Below are positions 1-8,346 of a DNA stretch of 64,000 nucleotides, piece after piece. The stretch lies in NCBI GenBank assembly GCA_963713695.1, contig CAVQMU010000001.1, positions 372,001-436,000 of the forward strand, given 5' to 3'. The number at the start of each line of letters is the position of its first letter. Positions within the stretch are counted from its first letter, which is position 1. The position numbers and the translations under genes were made by a program. The notes under the pieces were generated by a model, which was not told the origin of the DNA, searched no databases, and saw nothing but the letters and a program-made list of their open reading frames with translations. Source of the DNA: Rhodoblastus sp963713695 (lineage in GTDB: Bacteria; Pseudomonadota; Alphaproteobacteria; Rhizobiales; Beijerinckiaceae).

Positions 1-318
1 GGCGAAATCGAGGCGCGGGGGCTCTGGCTGAGGCCCGCGGACGCTTATGGCCCGGCCTACCCGCTGACGCGAAAACTTTTTCAGGACGGGCGCGAGAATG
101 CGTTGCTCGGCGGCGAAATCCGGACGCATTGCCCCGTCGCCATCCTGCAGGGCATGGACGACCCCGACGTGCCCTGGCGACATGCGATGATGCTCGTCGA
201 ACATCTCGCCGCCGATCCCGCAACCATCACCCTGATCAGGGACGGCGACCATCGCCTGTCGCGTCCCCAAGACCTCGATGCGCTGCAAAAGGCCGTGGAG
301 CTGCTTGGCCCCCGCTGA
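1..318 (+). CDS. alpha/beta hydrolase, C-terminal part (5' end outside window)
   Basis: The reading frame is open from base 1 and ends at the TGA at 316-318, giving about 105 residues. The segment PVAILQGMDDPDVPW followed by IRDGDHRLSRPQDL fits the end of the alpha/beta-hydrolase fold: the strand carrying the acid residue (the GMDDPDVP stretch) and the catalytic histidine (GDHR). This resembles the serine-hydrolase/peptidase S9-like small hydrolases. The nucleophile and oxyanion hole would lie upstream of the window, so the substrate cannot be guessed. The gene is followed by a CDS on the same strand after about 120 bases. Confidence 0.75.
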   Translation, partial: GEIEARGLWLRPADAYGPAYPLTRKLFQDGRENALLGGEIRTHCPVAILQGMDDPDVPWRHAMMLVEHLAADPATITLIRDGDHRLSRPQDLDALQKAVELLGPR

Positions 319-437
319 CCCCCGTAAACCCGCCATTAAGGTTAACATGGTCCACTCGTGAACGGTCAAGGGCTTCAGCGGGTTCGCCCGCCGACGGCTC
401 CGGCCAGTTTTGACCATGTAAATTGCAGGTGTGATCC

Positions 438-851
438 ATGAGTTTGATCGCCAGGCGGGAGCCGCATCTTCTGGAATGGAGCCTGCCGGTCGTCCACGAC
501 TGCCTGAAGGAATTCTATCGGGACGTGCTTCCGGCGGCGAATGGCGCGCGGGTCCTGATGACGGAACGCCATTTCGCGCTTTGGACCACGCTGGTCGACG
601 AGGATTTCGACCATCTGCCTGCCGACCGCCATCTTCTCGAATTGCAGGCGGGGGCTTTGCGACTCGATGAGGACGTCTGGGGCGCCGCCGACCGCTATGT
701 CGCCGCGGAAATCCTCGACATCTGCCTGCGCCGCTTTCGGCGGATGCCACAGGAGGCGCAGGCCAATAGCGCGGCTCTGCTGATCATCCTGAAAAACCTG
801 CAAGGCGACGCGAGCCGCGCCGAAGAGCCGGCGCTGGCGCGGGCGGCGTGA
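438..851 (+). CDS. hypothetical protein, 137 aa
   Basis: A soluble, acidic-to-neutral, mostly helical protein without signal peptide or membrane segment. I do not recognise the family. It begins MSLIARREPHLLEW, has several Trp and Leu-rich helices (HFALWTTLVDEDFDHL, DRYVAAEILDICLRRF) and ends in an Ala-rich tail. The ATG at 438 was chosen because the other frames covering this stretch give low-complexity Arg/Pro-rich proteins. Upstream are an A/T-richer stretch and the end of the hydrolase gene. Downstream, 67 bases away, is a tRNA gene. Function unknown. Confidence 0.6.
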   Translation: MSLIARREPHLLEWSLPVVHDCLKEFYRDVLPAANGARVLMTERHFALWTTLVDEDFDHLPADRHLLELQAGALRLDEDVWGAADRYVAAEILDICLRRFRRMPQEAQANSAALLIILKNLQGDASRAEEPALARAA

Positions 852-917
852 GTTTTTATTGAAACTCGGCCGGATGCGGTTGACAGGCGCCCGGGGCGCC
901 CGTAGATAACGCGCCGG

Positions 918-1004
918 GCCCAGGTGGCGGAATTGGTAGACGCACCAGCTTCAGGTGCTGGCGCTCGCAAGGGCGTGGAGGTTCGAGTCCTCTCCTGGGC
1001 ACCA
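918..1004 (+). tRNA. tRNA-Leu (anticodon CAG)
   Basis: An 87-base class II tRNA with encoded CCA. The acceptor stem GCCCAGG (918-924) pairs with CCTGGGC (994-1000), with discriminator A at 1001 and CCA at 1002-1004. The anticodon arm is CCAGC-TTCAGGT-GCTGG, giving anticodon CAG, which reads CUG. A long variable arm follows, as expected for leucine tRNAs, and the T loop reads GGTTCGAGTCC. It sits alone between two protein genes. Confidence 0.96.
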
Positions 1005-1090
1005 ACATTTCTGAAAGCCGATGCGCGTCAGAATGTTGAGCCTTTCCCAAATATTCATGGCATTTAGCGCCGCGGTAAAGCCGCGCCGCC

Positions 1091-1119
1091 GTCGTTGCGA
1101 GCGGAGCGAAGCAATCCAG
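1091..1119. repeat. dispersed intergenic repeat of alphaproteobacterial type
   Basis: The stretch GTCGTTGCGAGCGGAGCGAA continuing to GCAATCCAG is partly self-complementary (TTGC...GCAA). It matches from memory a short element scattered in intergenic regions of many Hyphomicrobiales genomes. It lies in the 177-base gap between the tRNA and the next gene, which otherwise shows nothing recognisable. Confidence 0.5.
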
Positions 1120-1181
1120 GGCGCCAATGCCGGTATTTTTGGCCCGCGGCCGTGGCTTAACGACCGGAAACGGCGTTGAAT

Positions 1182-1670
1182 TCAGTCCTCGTCGCCCGAA
1201 AGCCGCTTCAGCCAGCACGTATCCACATATTCGTAGGCCTCGGCGATCTTGCCGTCGCGCAGCCGCAGCAGGTTGGCGACCGTCAGCCGGGCGAAAGCGG
1301 AGGTGCCGTGATGGCGCGCCAGCGTCGTGCGCCGGATCGCGACATAGTCTCCGTCAACGATGATATTGAGAATCCTGTGCTCGCCCAGTTCGACTTCCGC
1401 GTCGATCCGCCGCAGCAGGCCGAAAATCTGCTCGCGTCCGCGATAAACGCCGCTGAACGAATAATCGTGGGTCGTCCCGATGACATGGAAGACGCCGTCT
1501 TCGTGAAAATATTCGATGAGCTTTTTCGGCGACGCCCGCGCGACCAGCAGCTCCGCGACCAGTTCGCGTGTTTTCCTGTTGGCCTCTTCGGGCAAAAATA
1601 TCGATTTGGCGGCTTGCGACACGTAAGGACTTCCCGCAGCCAATATAGACCGATCCGTCCCGGCGCCCAA
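1182..1670 (-). CDS. SnoaL/NTF2-like fold protein
   Basis: 162 residues with the pattern of the ketosteroid-isomerase/SnoaL-like family: an N-terminal helix (RKTRELVAELLVARASPKKLIEYF), the HEDGVFHVIGT strand, YRGREQIFGLLRRI, and the paired strands DYVAIRRTTLARHHGTS and VANLLRLRDGKIAEAYEYVDT. The 'RDGKIAEAYEYVDTC' ending is typical of the fold. No catalytic assignment can be made. It follows the iron-uptake operon on the same strand after 6 bases, so it may be cotranscribed with ftrD, but it is not a usual member of that system. Confidence 0.7.
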   Translation of the reverse strand: MGAGTDRSILAAGSPYVSQAAKSIFLPEEANRKTRELVAELLVARASPKKLIEYFHEDGVFHVIGTTHDYSFSGVYRGREQIFGLLRRIDAEVELGEHRILNIIVDGDYVAIRRTTLARHHGTSAFARLTVANLLRLRDGKIAEAYEYVDTCWLKRLSGDED

Positions 1671-1676
1671 GCCCAG

Positions 1677-3131
1677 TCAGAACAACCGCCAGAACACGCT
1701 CGCCCATACGGCGCAGCTGATGATCGTCGCCCCCGCCATCGCCGCGACCGCAAAAATTCTCCGCCTCGTCGAAGCGGTCTTTGTCTGCGCGATCCGCCAG
1801 CTCAGCCACAGCGACCAGAGCCCAGCCGCAATCAACAAACTGGCGCGGAAAAAGCCAAGGAAGGGAAGGACGACGCCCTCCGCCCTAAGCATGGTCACGG
1901 TCAGCGAAGACAGGCCGAGGAAGACGCCGCAGCCCGCCACGGGAATCAGCGCCTGCGCGAAATGGTGAAACCGCGCCCAGTCGAACCGCGTTTCGCAGGC
2001 CCGCGCCGCCAGCGCGACGCAGAGGCCGGCTGACAGGCCGAATGCCGCAGCGGCGCCGAGCACATACAGCACGAGCACAAGACCGTCGAGCGGCGTCATC
2101 GTGTCGTTGATCTCGGGGTAATTGGTCAGCAGCCACCAAGGCAACACCGGCTCGATCGGCCAGATCAGGCCGAAGTCGACGAGCTTTTCGGCGAGCGCCT
2201 GGCGGATCGCCACGTAGAGCGCCGACGATCCCCACAAGAACGCGCCGGCGGCAACGCCGTTGAGGCCGAACAGGATCAGGGCGCTCTGCCATTTGTTCGG
2301 CATGTCCCCGGCGACATGCACGATCTCGAAATTGGGCGAGCGGCGCGCGAGGGTCACAGCGCCGCGAAAATCGGCGCAGCGCCCGCACATGTGGCAGGCG
2401 CCGGCGCCGCGCATGGTCCGCACCGCCACGAGCGGCGCGCAATTGAAGCTGTCGGGATGTCCGTGCGGCTTTTGCCAAGTATCCCAGGCCTGCCGATCGA
2501 CCCGGAAATGCAGGGGCGCCAATTTGGCAAGAAGGGTGAAGACGCCGGTGACAGGGCAGAGAAAGCGGCACCAGACCCGCTTGTTGCGACCCCAATAGTA
2601 TCCTGCCGCCATGGCCGCGAGGGTAGAGCCGCCGAGCACGACCAGCGCCGGGCGCGGATATTGATAGACGCTGGTGAGCTGGCCGTAGACGGTTGTGAGC
2701 ACGAAGGCGAGGAAGGGCCAGCCCTTCCAGAGCAGCCAATGGGGAATGGCGCCGCCACGCCCGTGTTCGGCCATGCGCTCGGTCAGCGCGCCCTCCGGGC
2801 AGAGCAGGCCGCACCAGGCCCTGCCGACGAGGACCATGGAGAGAAGGACGAAGGGCCACCACAGGCCCCAGAAGACGAATTGCGCGAAAAGCGTGACATT
2901 GGTCCAGACATGCGCAGCGCCCTGCGGCAACGGCAGCACGGCGGGCGTGACGAGCAGCGCGACATAGGCCGCCACCACGCCCCATTGCAGGCGACGCAGA
3001 AAAACCTGCTTTCCACGCAGCCAGAGGCCTGCCCGCGCCAGCGCGGCGTCGAGGCGGTTCGGCGCCGCCGCCGGGGCGGGCGCGTTCAGCGCGTGCTCGG
3101 TCGAAACAGCAGCCAAGCCATGGCTCCCCAA
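1677..3131 (-). CDS. ftrD: FtrD-like polytopic membrane 4Fe-4S ferredoxin of the ferrous iron uptake system
   Basis: 484 residues with about nine hydrophobic spans. Cysteine clusters are seen in CGLLCPEG, CRFLCPVTGVF and CHMCGRCADF, as in NapH/FixG-type membrane ferredoxins. In FtrABCD systems of Brucella and Bordetella the fourth gene encodes such a protein, thought to move electrons to or from the periplasmic iron-oxidising components. The start at 3131 overlaps the end of ftrC by 46 bases; a GTG at 3107 is a plausible later start. Last gene of the operon ftrA-ftrB-ftrC-ftrD. Confidence 0.82.
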   Translation of the reverse strand: MGSHGLAAVSTEHALNAPAPAAAPNRLDAALARAGLWLRGKQVFLRRLQWGVVAAYVALLVTPAVLPLPQGAAHVWTNVTLFAQFVFWGLWWPFVLLSMVLVGRAWCGLLCPEGALTERMAEHGRGGAIPHWLLWKGWPFLAFVLTTVYGQLTSVYQYPRPALVVLGGSTLAAMAAGYYWGRNKRVWCRFLCPVTGVFTLLAKLAPLHFRVDRQAWDTWQKPHGHPDSFNCAPLVAVRTMRGAGACHMCGRCADFRGAVTLARRSPNFEIVHVAGDMPNKWQSALILFGLNGVAAGAFLWGSSALYVAIRQALAEKLVDFGLIWPIEPVLPWWLLTNYPEINDTMTPLDGLVLVLYVLGAAAAFGLSAGLCVALAARACETRFDWARFHHFAQALIPVAGCGVFLGLSSLTVTMLRAEGVVLPFLGFFRASLLIAAGLWSLWLSWRIAQTKTASTRRRIFAVAAMAGATIISCAVWASVFWRLF

Positions 3132-3913
3132 TAGGTGAAAAACACGCAGATCTCAGTCAGGTCGGGCCGCGCCCTCCAACCGGTCAGCGAGGCGACGAGG
3201 CCGCCGAAGGCGCCTCCGTCTGACAGCACGGACGAGGCGTCCCAGAGCCGTCCGGACAGGCGCGGCAGGACGCCGAGCGCCACGAGATTGTCGGCGGCGG
3301 TCAGCAGCAGCGCGCCGGCGAGCAGCAGCAGCAGCACTTCCGTGACGCGGAAAAAAGTTCGCCAGGACAGGATTTTGCCGCCGACTTGCAGCAGCGCATA
3401 GGTGCCGACGGCGAGCGCGAGGCCGCCGACGGCGGCGAGCGAAGTCGCGACCAGCGCGCCATTGCGCGCGGCCGACAGCGTGCCGGCGAGGAAGACCACG
3501 GTCTCCGCGCCCTCGCGCGCGACCGCTATGGCGGCGAGCGCAAAGACGCCCCACCAGTTGCGCGCGTCGGCGGCCTTTTGCAGGGCCGTTTCGAGCTCGC
3601 GCTTCAACGTGCGTCCATGCCTCCGCATCCACAAGACCATCTGGACGATCAGGCCGGCGGCGAGCAGCATCAGCGCGGTCTGGAACAGCTGCTGCCTGTC
3701 GTCGTCGAGCTCGTCGCCGAACAGGATCATCGCCGTTCCCAGCAGCGCCGCCGCGAGCAGTCCCGCTGCGACGCCGGCCCAGAGATAGATCCTGCCCCGC
3801 GAAAAACCGGTTTCGCCTTGCTGGGAGAGCCAGGCCTGCAAAATGCCGATGACCAGCAGGGCCTCGATGCTCTCGCGCCAGACGATGAAGACGACATTGC
3901 CGTATGGTCCCAA
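3086..3913 (-). CDS. ftrC: FTR1-family iron permease (FtrC)
   Basis: 275 residues, seven predicted membrane spans. Both signature iron-binding motifs of the FTR1/OFeT permeases are present: REGAE at residues 133-137 and RESIE at 13-17, each inside a hydrophobic helix. The protein carries Fe(III) across the inner membrane after oxidation by the P19/cupredoxin partners encoded upstream. It starts 9 bases after ftrB and overlaps ftrD, a compact operon. Confidence 0.9.
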   Translation of the reverse strand: MGPYGNVVFIVWRESIEALLVIGILQAWLSQQGETGFSRGRIYLWAGVAAGLLAAALLGTAMILFGDELDDDRQQLFQTALMLLAAGLIVQMVLWMRRHGRTLKRELETALQKAADARNWWGVFALAAIAVAREGAETVVFLAGTLSAARNGALVATSLAAVGGLALAVGTYALLQVGGKILSWRTFFRVTEVLLLLLAGALLLTAADNLVALGVLPRLSGRLWDASSVLSDGGAFGGLVASLTGWRARPDLTEICVFFTYWGAMAWLLFRPSTR

Positions 3914-3922
3914 GGCCGCCTC

Positions 3923-4267
3923 CTATTTCGCGACCAAAACCGCCGGCTTGGCGTCGGGGTGGAAATCGTCGAAGAAATCATACTCGCCGGGATCGAGCTC
4001 GCGGATGACGAGCGAGGATTCCGCGCCCGGCGCGAGCACTTTTTCCTTGCGCAATTCGCGGCTTTCGAATTCGGCGGGCGTCTGCCCCTTGTTGGCAAGC
4101 TCCAGCACCAGGCGCCGATTGGCGGGCACTTCGAGCCTTTGCGGCGTCACCTGTCCATCGTTGAATTCGATGCGGAAGGTCGCCTCGTCCGCCGCGCGGG
4201 CGCCGCAAGCAAAACCCGTGGCGACCAGGGCCAGGGCCAAAGCAAGGCGAAGGCGGACGGACATCAT
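3923..4267 (-). CDS. ftrB: periplasmic cupredoxin-like protein (FtrB)
   Basis: 114 residues. I take the first of two adjacent ATGs (4267 and 4264) just after the ftrA stop. The longer open frame would add an Arg/Pro-rich stretch inside ftrA, whereas this start gives a clean signal peptide (MMSVRLRLALALALVATG, cleavage near ARA-ADE). The mature part (EATFRIEFNDG, VPANRRLVLELANKGQTPAEFES, DPGEYDFFDDFHPDAKP) has cupredoxin-like strands but no Cys, so a classic type 1 copper site is absent. In Brucella/Bordetella FtrB is described as the cupredoxin partner of FtrA. Confidence 0.8.
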   Translation of the reverse strand: MMSVRLRLALALALVATGFACGARAADEATFRIEFNDGQVTPQRLEVPANRRLVLELANKGQTPAEFESRELRKEKVLAPGAESSLVIRELDPGEYDFFDDFHPDAKPAVLVAK

Positions 4268-4268
4268 T

Positions 4269-4817
4269 TCAATAGGCGCCCTTCTTTCCCGTTCCCGCAT
4301 AGGTGAATTCGAATTCCGCGTCGAAAGGCTTGAACCAGGGACCGACGCCGGTCTCCTTGTCGACATGGCGGCCGAAATGGCTGTGCGGATCGGAGCCCGG
4401 CGGCGAGATATGAAGCTTGAGCTTGTAACGGCCGGGACCCATCATCTTGACGTTGTCGCCGTAATGCGGCCCGTCATTGGCGACCATGGGCATGAAATCG
4501 CCGGAACGCGTCTCGGCGCCGCCCTCCTTGGCGAGGGCATAGGTCACGACGAGATAGGGCATCCAGTCGCCCCGTGCAAAGCCGTTGGGATTGTCCTTGT
4601 CGGCTTTTATGTCGGCTTCGAGATGGACATCGGATTCCTTGGCGTCGCGCATCATGCCCGGCGGCTCCATCTCGATCGGCTGGAGATAGACCGCGCCGAT
4701 CTCCATACCATTGATGGAGAGCGGCTTGCCTACAGGCGTCTCCTTGGCCACGGCGGGCGCCGCGGCAAGGCCGAATGCGGCGACAAGGGCAAAAGTGGCG
4801 GCGAGACGGGCTTTCAT
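4269..4817 (-). CDS. ftrA: periplasmic P19-type iron-binding protein (FtrA)
   Basis: 182 residues with signal peptide (cleavage near PAVA-KET). The mature part matches the P19/Tpd family (iron transporter, copper-dependent in several species): MEIGAVYLQPIEMEPPGM, SDVHLEADIKA, MPMVANDGPHYGDNVKM, LHISPPGSDPHSHFGRHVD. Met and His residues in these segments form the metal sites in the family. It is the first gene of ftrABCD. The start codon follows the good ribosome-binding sequence AGAGGAG. An ICE-box-like palindrome lies about 65-80 bases upstream. Confidence 0.88.
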   Translation of the reverse strand: MKARLAATFALVAAFGLAAAPAVAKETPVGKPLSINGMEIGAVYLQPIEMEPPGMMRDAKESDVHLEADIKADKDNPNGFARGDWMPYLVVTYALAKEGGAETRSGDFMPMVANDGPHYGDNVKMMGPGRYKLKLHISPPGSDPHSHFGRHVDKETGVGPWFKPFDAEFEFTYAGTGKKGAY

Positions 4818-4880
4818 GAATTTCTCCTCTTGACGCGAGGGTCACGCAAGGGAGGAACGGCCGCAAACAAATCCGCCTAG

Positions 4881-4897
4881 TTTAGAAATCATCTAAC
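4881..4897. promoter_or_regulatory. candidate Irr (ICE) box upstream of ftrABCD
   Basis: TTTAGAAATCATCTAAC contains the inverted repeat TTAGA-N5-TCTAA (4882-4886 / 4892-4896). This is the core spacing of the iron control element bound by Irr in Bradyrhizobium and relatives. It overlaps the last codon of addA and lies upstream of ftrA on the minus strand. Assignment is by pattern and context only. Confidence 0.5.
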
Positions 4898-7800
4898 TTT
4901 TGACCGCCTTGCCCAAGGCTGCTTCAAGCGCCGCATCGAGTTTTTCGGAGGGTAATTCGATGATGTCGGGACCCGACGTGTAAATCAGGAAACAGCGGAT
5001 GGCCTTGCCGGGGTAGAGCAGGGCGACGGCGGCGCGATAGAGCGCCAGCTGTGCGACATGCGCCGCCGCGGCTTGTTTGGCCGCCCCCGTCTTGTAATCG
5101 GCGATCCATATTCCCTCCGGCGTTTCCGCGAGACGGTCGATGGCGCCGGCGATTTCGAGAAAGCCGCCCCGCGGCCTTTGCAGCCTCGCGGCAATGCGCG
5201 CCTCGGCGATCGAGTTTTCGCCGAACAGGGGCGCAAGGCGCGGATCGTCCAGAACAGCCAGGACCATGACGGCGAGCCGCCGCGCCCTGTCAGGCTCGAT
5301 CCCCTGCCTTGAGAAGTCGGCGAGCGCCGCCTCGCGCCGCTTGTCCGGCGAGATCCCCGGCAGGAACTCGAAGAGACGGTGCAATTGCCGCCCCTCTTCC
5401 AGCGCCTCGGCGCGGCGCGAGGATTTCAGCGGAATCGGGGGCGACAGATTCAGCGCCGTCGAGCGCGCTGGACGGGCGCAGCGGCGGCGGGGCGCTTGCC
5501 TCCGCCGGCGCTGGCGCAAACAGCCAGTTCGGAATGGCGAACGGCGGCCTTTCCCTGGGCTGGACCTCGATTTCGCCTTCGGGCGCTTCGGCGCCCAGCG
5601 CGCCAAAACGCAGGACCCCATCGTCGCCGCCCCAGGGCGCGGGCGCGGACCTGCACTCCGTCAGCGATGTCTCGATCATGGTCCGCCAGCTCTCTGGGGA
5701 GACGGCGAGCTTGCCGCGATGACCGGCGATATAAAGCCGCTCCTCGGCCCGGGTCATCGCGACATAAAGCAGGCGGCGATATTCCCTTGCCGCGTCGTCG
5801 CGCCGCTCGCTGCGCGCCGCCGCGATCGCCAGGCAATCGCCTTTCTTGTTCGGCGACCAGACCGGCCAGCGCTCGCCATCCGGCGAAAAAATCTCGAAAA
5901 TCCGTCCGTCGTGATTGCCGCCGGGAGCGGAGCAGACATCGGGCAAAAAGACGATCTTGCCTTCGAGCCCCTTGGCGGCATGGGCCGTCATCACCCTGAC
6001 ATAGGAAAGGGACGTGTCCATGTCGCGCTTGATCGACATGTCCAGCGACTCGATTTCCGCCAGAAAGGCGCCGAGCGCGGGCGCGCCGGCGCGCTCATGC
6101 GCCAGGGCGAGATTGAGGAATTCGTCGAGCGCGTCGCCCGCCTCCGGCCCGAGCCGCGCCAGAAACTTCTTGCGGCCCCCGCGCGGGCCGAGCAGGCGCG
6201 CGTAGAAGGCGAAGGGGGACAGGCTGCGGCCCAATTTGCGCAGAAGGTCGAGGGACGCGCAGGCGGACTGCGCCTTTGCGACGCTGGAAGCGCGCATGGC
6301 CTCGTGCAGCGAGCCCCGCCGATTCGGCGCAAGCGAGATCAGATCGTCGTCGTCAAAGCCGAAAATCGGGGTCTTCAGCGCAGTGGCCAGCGTCAGGTCG
6401 TCGGCGGGCAAGAGCGCGGCGCGGCCGATGGCGACGAGGTCCATCACCGCAATATGCTGCGCCAGTTGCAGACGGTCGGCGCCGGCGACCGGCACGTTCT
6501 TTTCCTTCAGCGCGCGGATCATCGCTTCGAAGAAGGCGTCGCGACGGCGCACGAGGATCATGATGTCGCCGGGCCGGATCTTGCGCCGCCTGCCTTCGTC
6601 AAGAATTTTTTCGCGCGAGTCTGGCGCGAGCCAGCTGCGGATGGTTTCGGCGATGCGGCGCGCGCTGGCGACGGGAGGATCGGCGGCGTCGGCGTAGTCG
6701 AGCGGCAATTTCCAGTCGCGCTTGTCTATTGCCGGCTGCGGGGCGATGACGTCCCAGATTTCGACGCGTGAGGGCGCTCCGCGCTTGAGCGCTTCATGCA
6801 CGGTTTTCTCGACATCGGGCTGCGCGGAGAGGCCACGGAAATGGGCGGGGTTTTCGAACACCTTGTCCACGGCGTCGAGCACGCCCTGCGCCGAGCGGAA
6901 GGAGAGGGTGAGATTGACCGGATCGAATTTTCTGTCCGCCCGTTTTACCCGCTGCTCGAAGACGGTTTTCATGCTGGCGAAAAGCTCGGGCCTTGCGCCC
7001 TGGAAGGAGAAGATCGACTGCTTCTCGTCGCCAACCGCGAAGAAGGTGCGCGCCCGGCTGTTCTGTCCGGCGCCCGAGAAAAAATCCTCGGATATGCGAT
7101 CGAGAATGTCCCATTGCTCGGCGCTCGTGTCCTGCGCCTCGTCAACGAGAATATGGTCGATGCCGGCGTCGAGCTTCTGCAGCACCCAGGCGGCCGAGGA
7201 GCGTTTGAAAAGTTCGCCCGTGCGGGCGATGAGATCGTTGAAATCGAGCAATTGCCGCTCGGATTTGAGGGCGTCGTAACGGTCGAGGATGGCATTGGCA
7301 AGACGGCCCAGCGCCAGCGTCCGCTCGGCGGCCTCCGCCGCTTTCAATTGATTCCGCGCAACGGCGAGGCGGGTTTGCTCGCTGGTGAGCTGCCGCAGGA
7401 GATCGGGCCGGGCGTCGCCGAGCTTTTTGGTCGCCAGCGCTTTGGCCGGGGGGCCCTCGCCCTTGTCGGTGAAGAATATCTCGAGATATTTTTCTCGCGC
7501 GCCTTCGAAACTTCCGCCGCGCCAAAGCGCGTGAGCAGCCTCGAAAGCCCCGGCCCTCTTTTTGTCGGTGGCCAGGCCGGTTTGCAGGAAGGCCGAAAAA
7601 TCCGGCCAGCGCACGGGCGGCAATCCGCCCTCCAGCATGTCGCAGCGGATCGATTCCGGCGTTTCCCCGACGGCGAGCCCGAGCGCGCCGCGAAGCCTTT
7701 TATCGGCGCCGGGCATGGCGAGCGAGCGAAACAGCGCGCGCTTTGAAAGAACCTGATCGAGCAATTCGCCAAAGACCAGGCCTGCGTCTTCCGCGATGCG

Positions 7801-8346
7801 GTCCAGCGCCGCGCCGAGCTCAGGATCATGCTGGGCGCGCGAAAACGTTTCAAGCTTCGCGCGGGCGATCAGTTGCGCCTGCTCGACCTCTTCGACGACG
7901 GAAAAATTCGCGGCCACATTGGCCTCGAAGGGCGCGACATGCAGAACCTTTTCGCAGAAGGCGTGCAGGGTCTGGATTTTCAGGCCGCCCGGGGTCTCCA
8001 CGGCGCGCGCGAACAATTTTCGCGCGAAGGCGAGCTGGCGCTTTTCGACGGGCCGGTCGGCTCCGGTCTTCGTGATCGCGTCCGCCAGCGCCGCATCGTC
8101 CAGCGCCGTCCATTCCGCGAGGTTCTTGAACACCCGCTCGGCCATGTTGGCGGCGGCGGCCTTGGTGAAGGTGAGGCAGAGAATCCGGCTCGGCGCAAAA
8201 CCGGCGAGCAGCAGGCGGATGACCCGTTGCGCGAGGACATGCGTCTTGCCGGAGCCGGCATTGGCCGACACCCAGGCGGAAGCGGAGGGATCGGAAGCCC
8301 GCCTTTGCCGCTCCAGCGTATCCTGAGGGATCTTTTGCGCGGTCAT
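4893..8346 (-). CDS. addA: AddA helicase-nuclease, one frameshift near 5450-5480
   Basis: Recombination helicase/nuclease subunit (RecB-like, UvrD superfamily) that processes double-strand breaks with AddB. Seen from the start at 8346: Walker A ANAGSGKT (residues 28-35), Walker B region ILVDEAQDTSAEQWD, GDEKQSIFSFQGARPELF, LSFRSAQGVLDAV, MTAHAAKGLEGKIVFLPD and RRLLYVAMTRAEERLYIAG. The C-terminal nuclease (EGRQLHRLFEFLPG, IWIADYKTG) continues in another frame. The total length is 3n+1, so one extra base near 5460 explains the break. The ATG overlaps the addB stop as ATGA (8343-8346). If the frameshift is real, the nuclease domain is lost. Confidence 0.88.
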
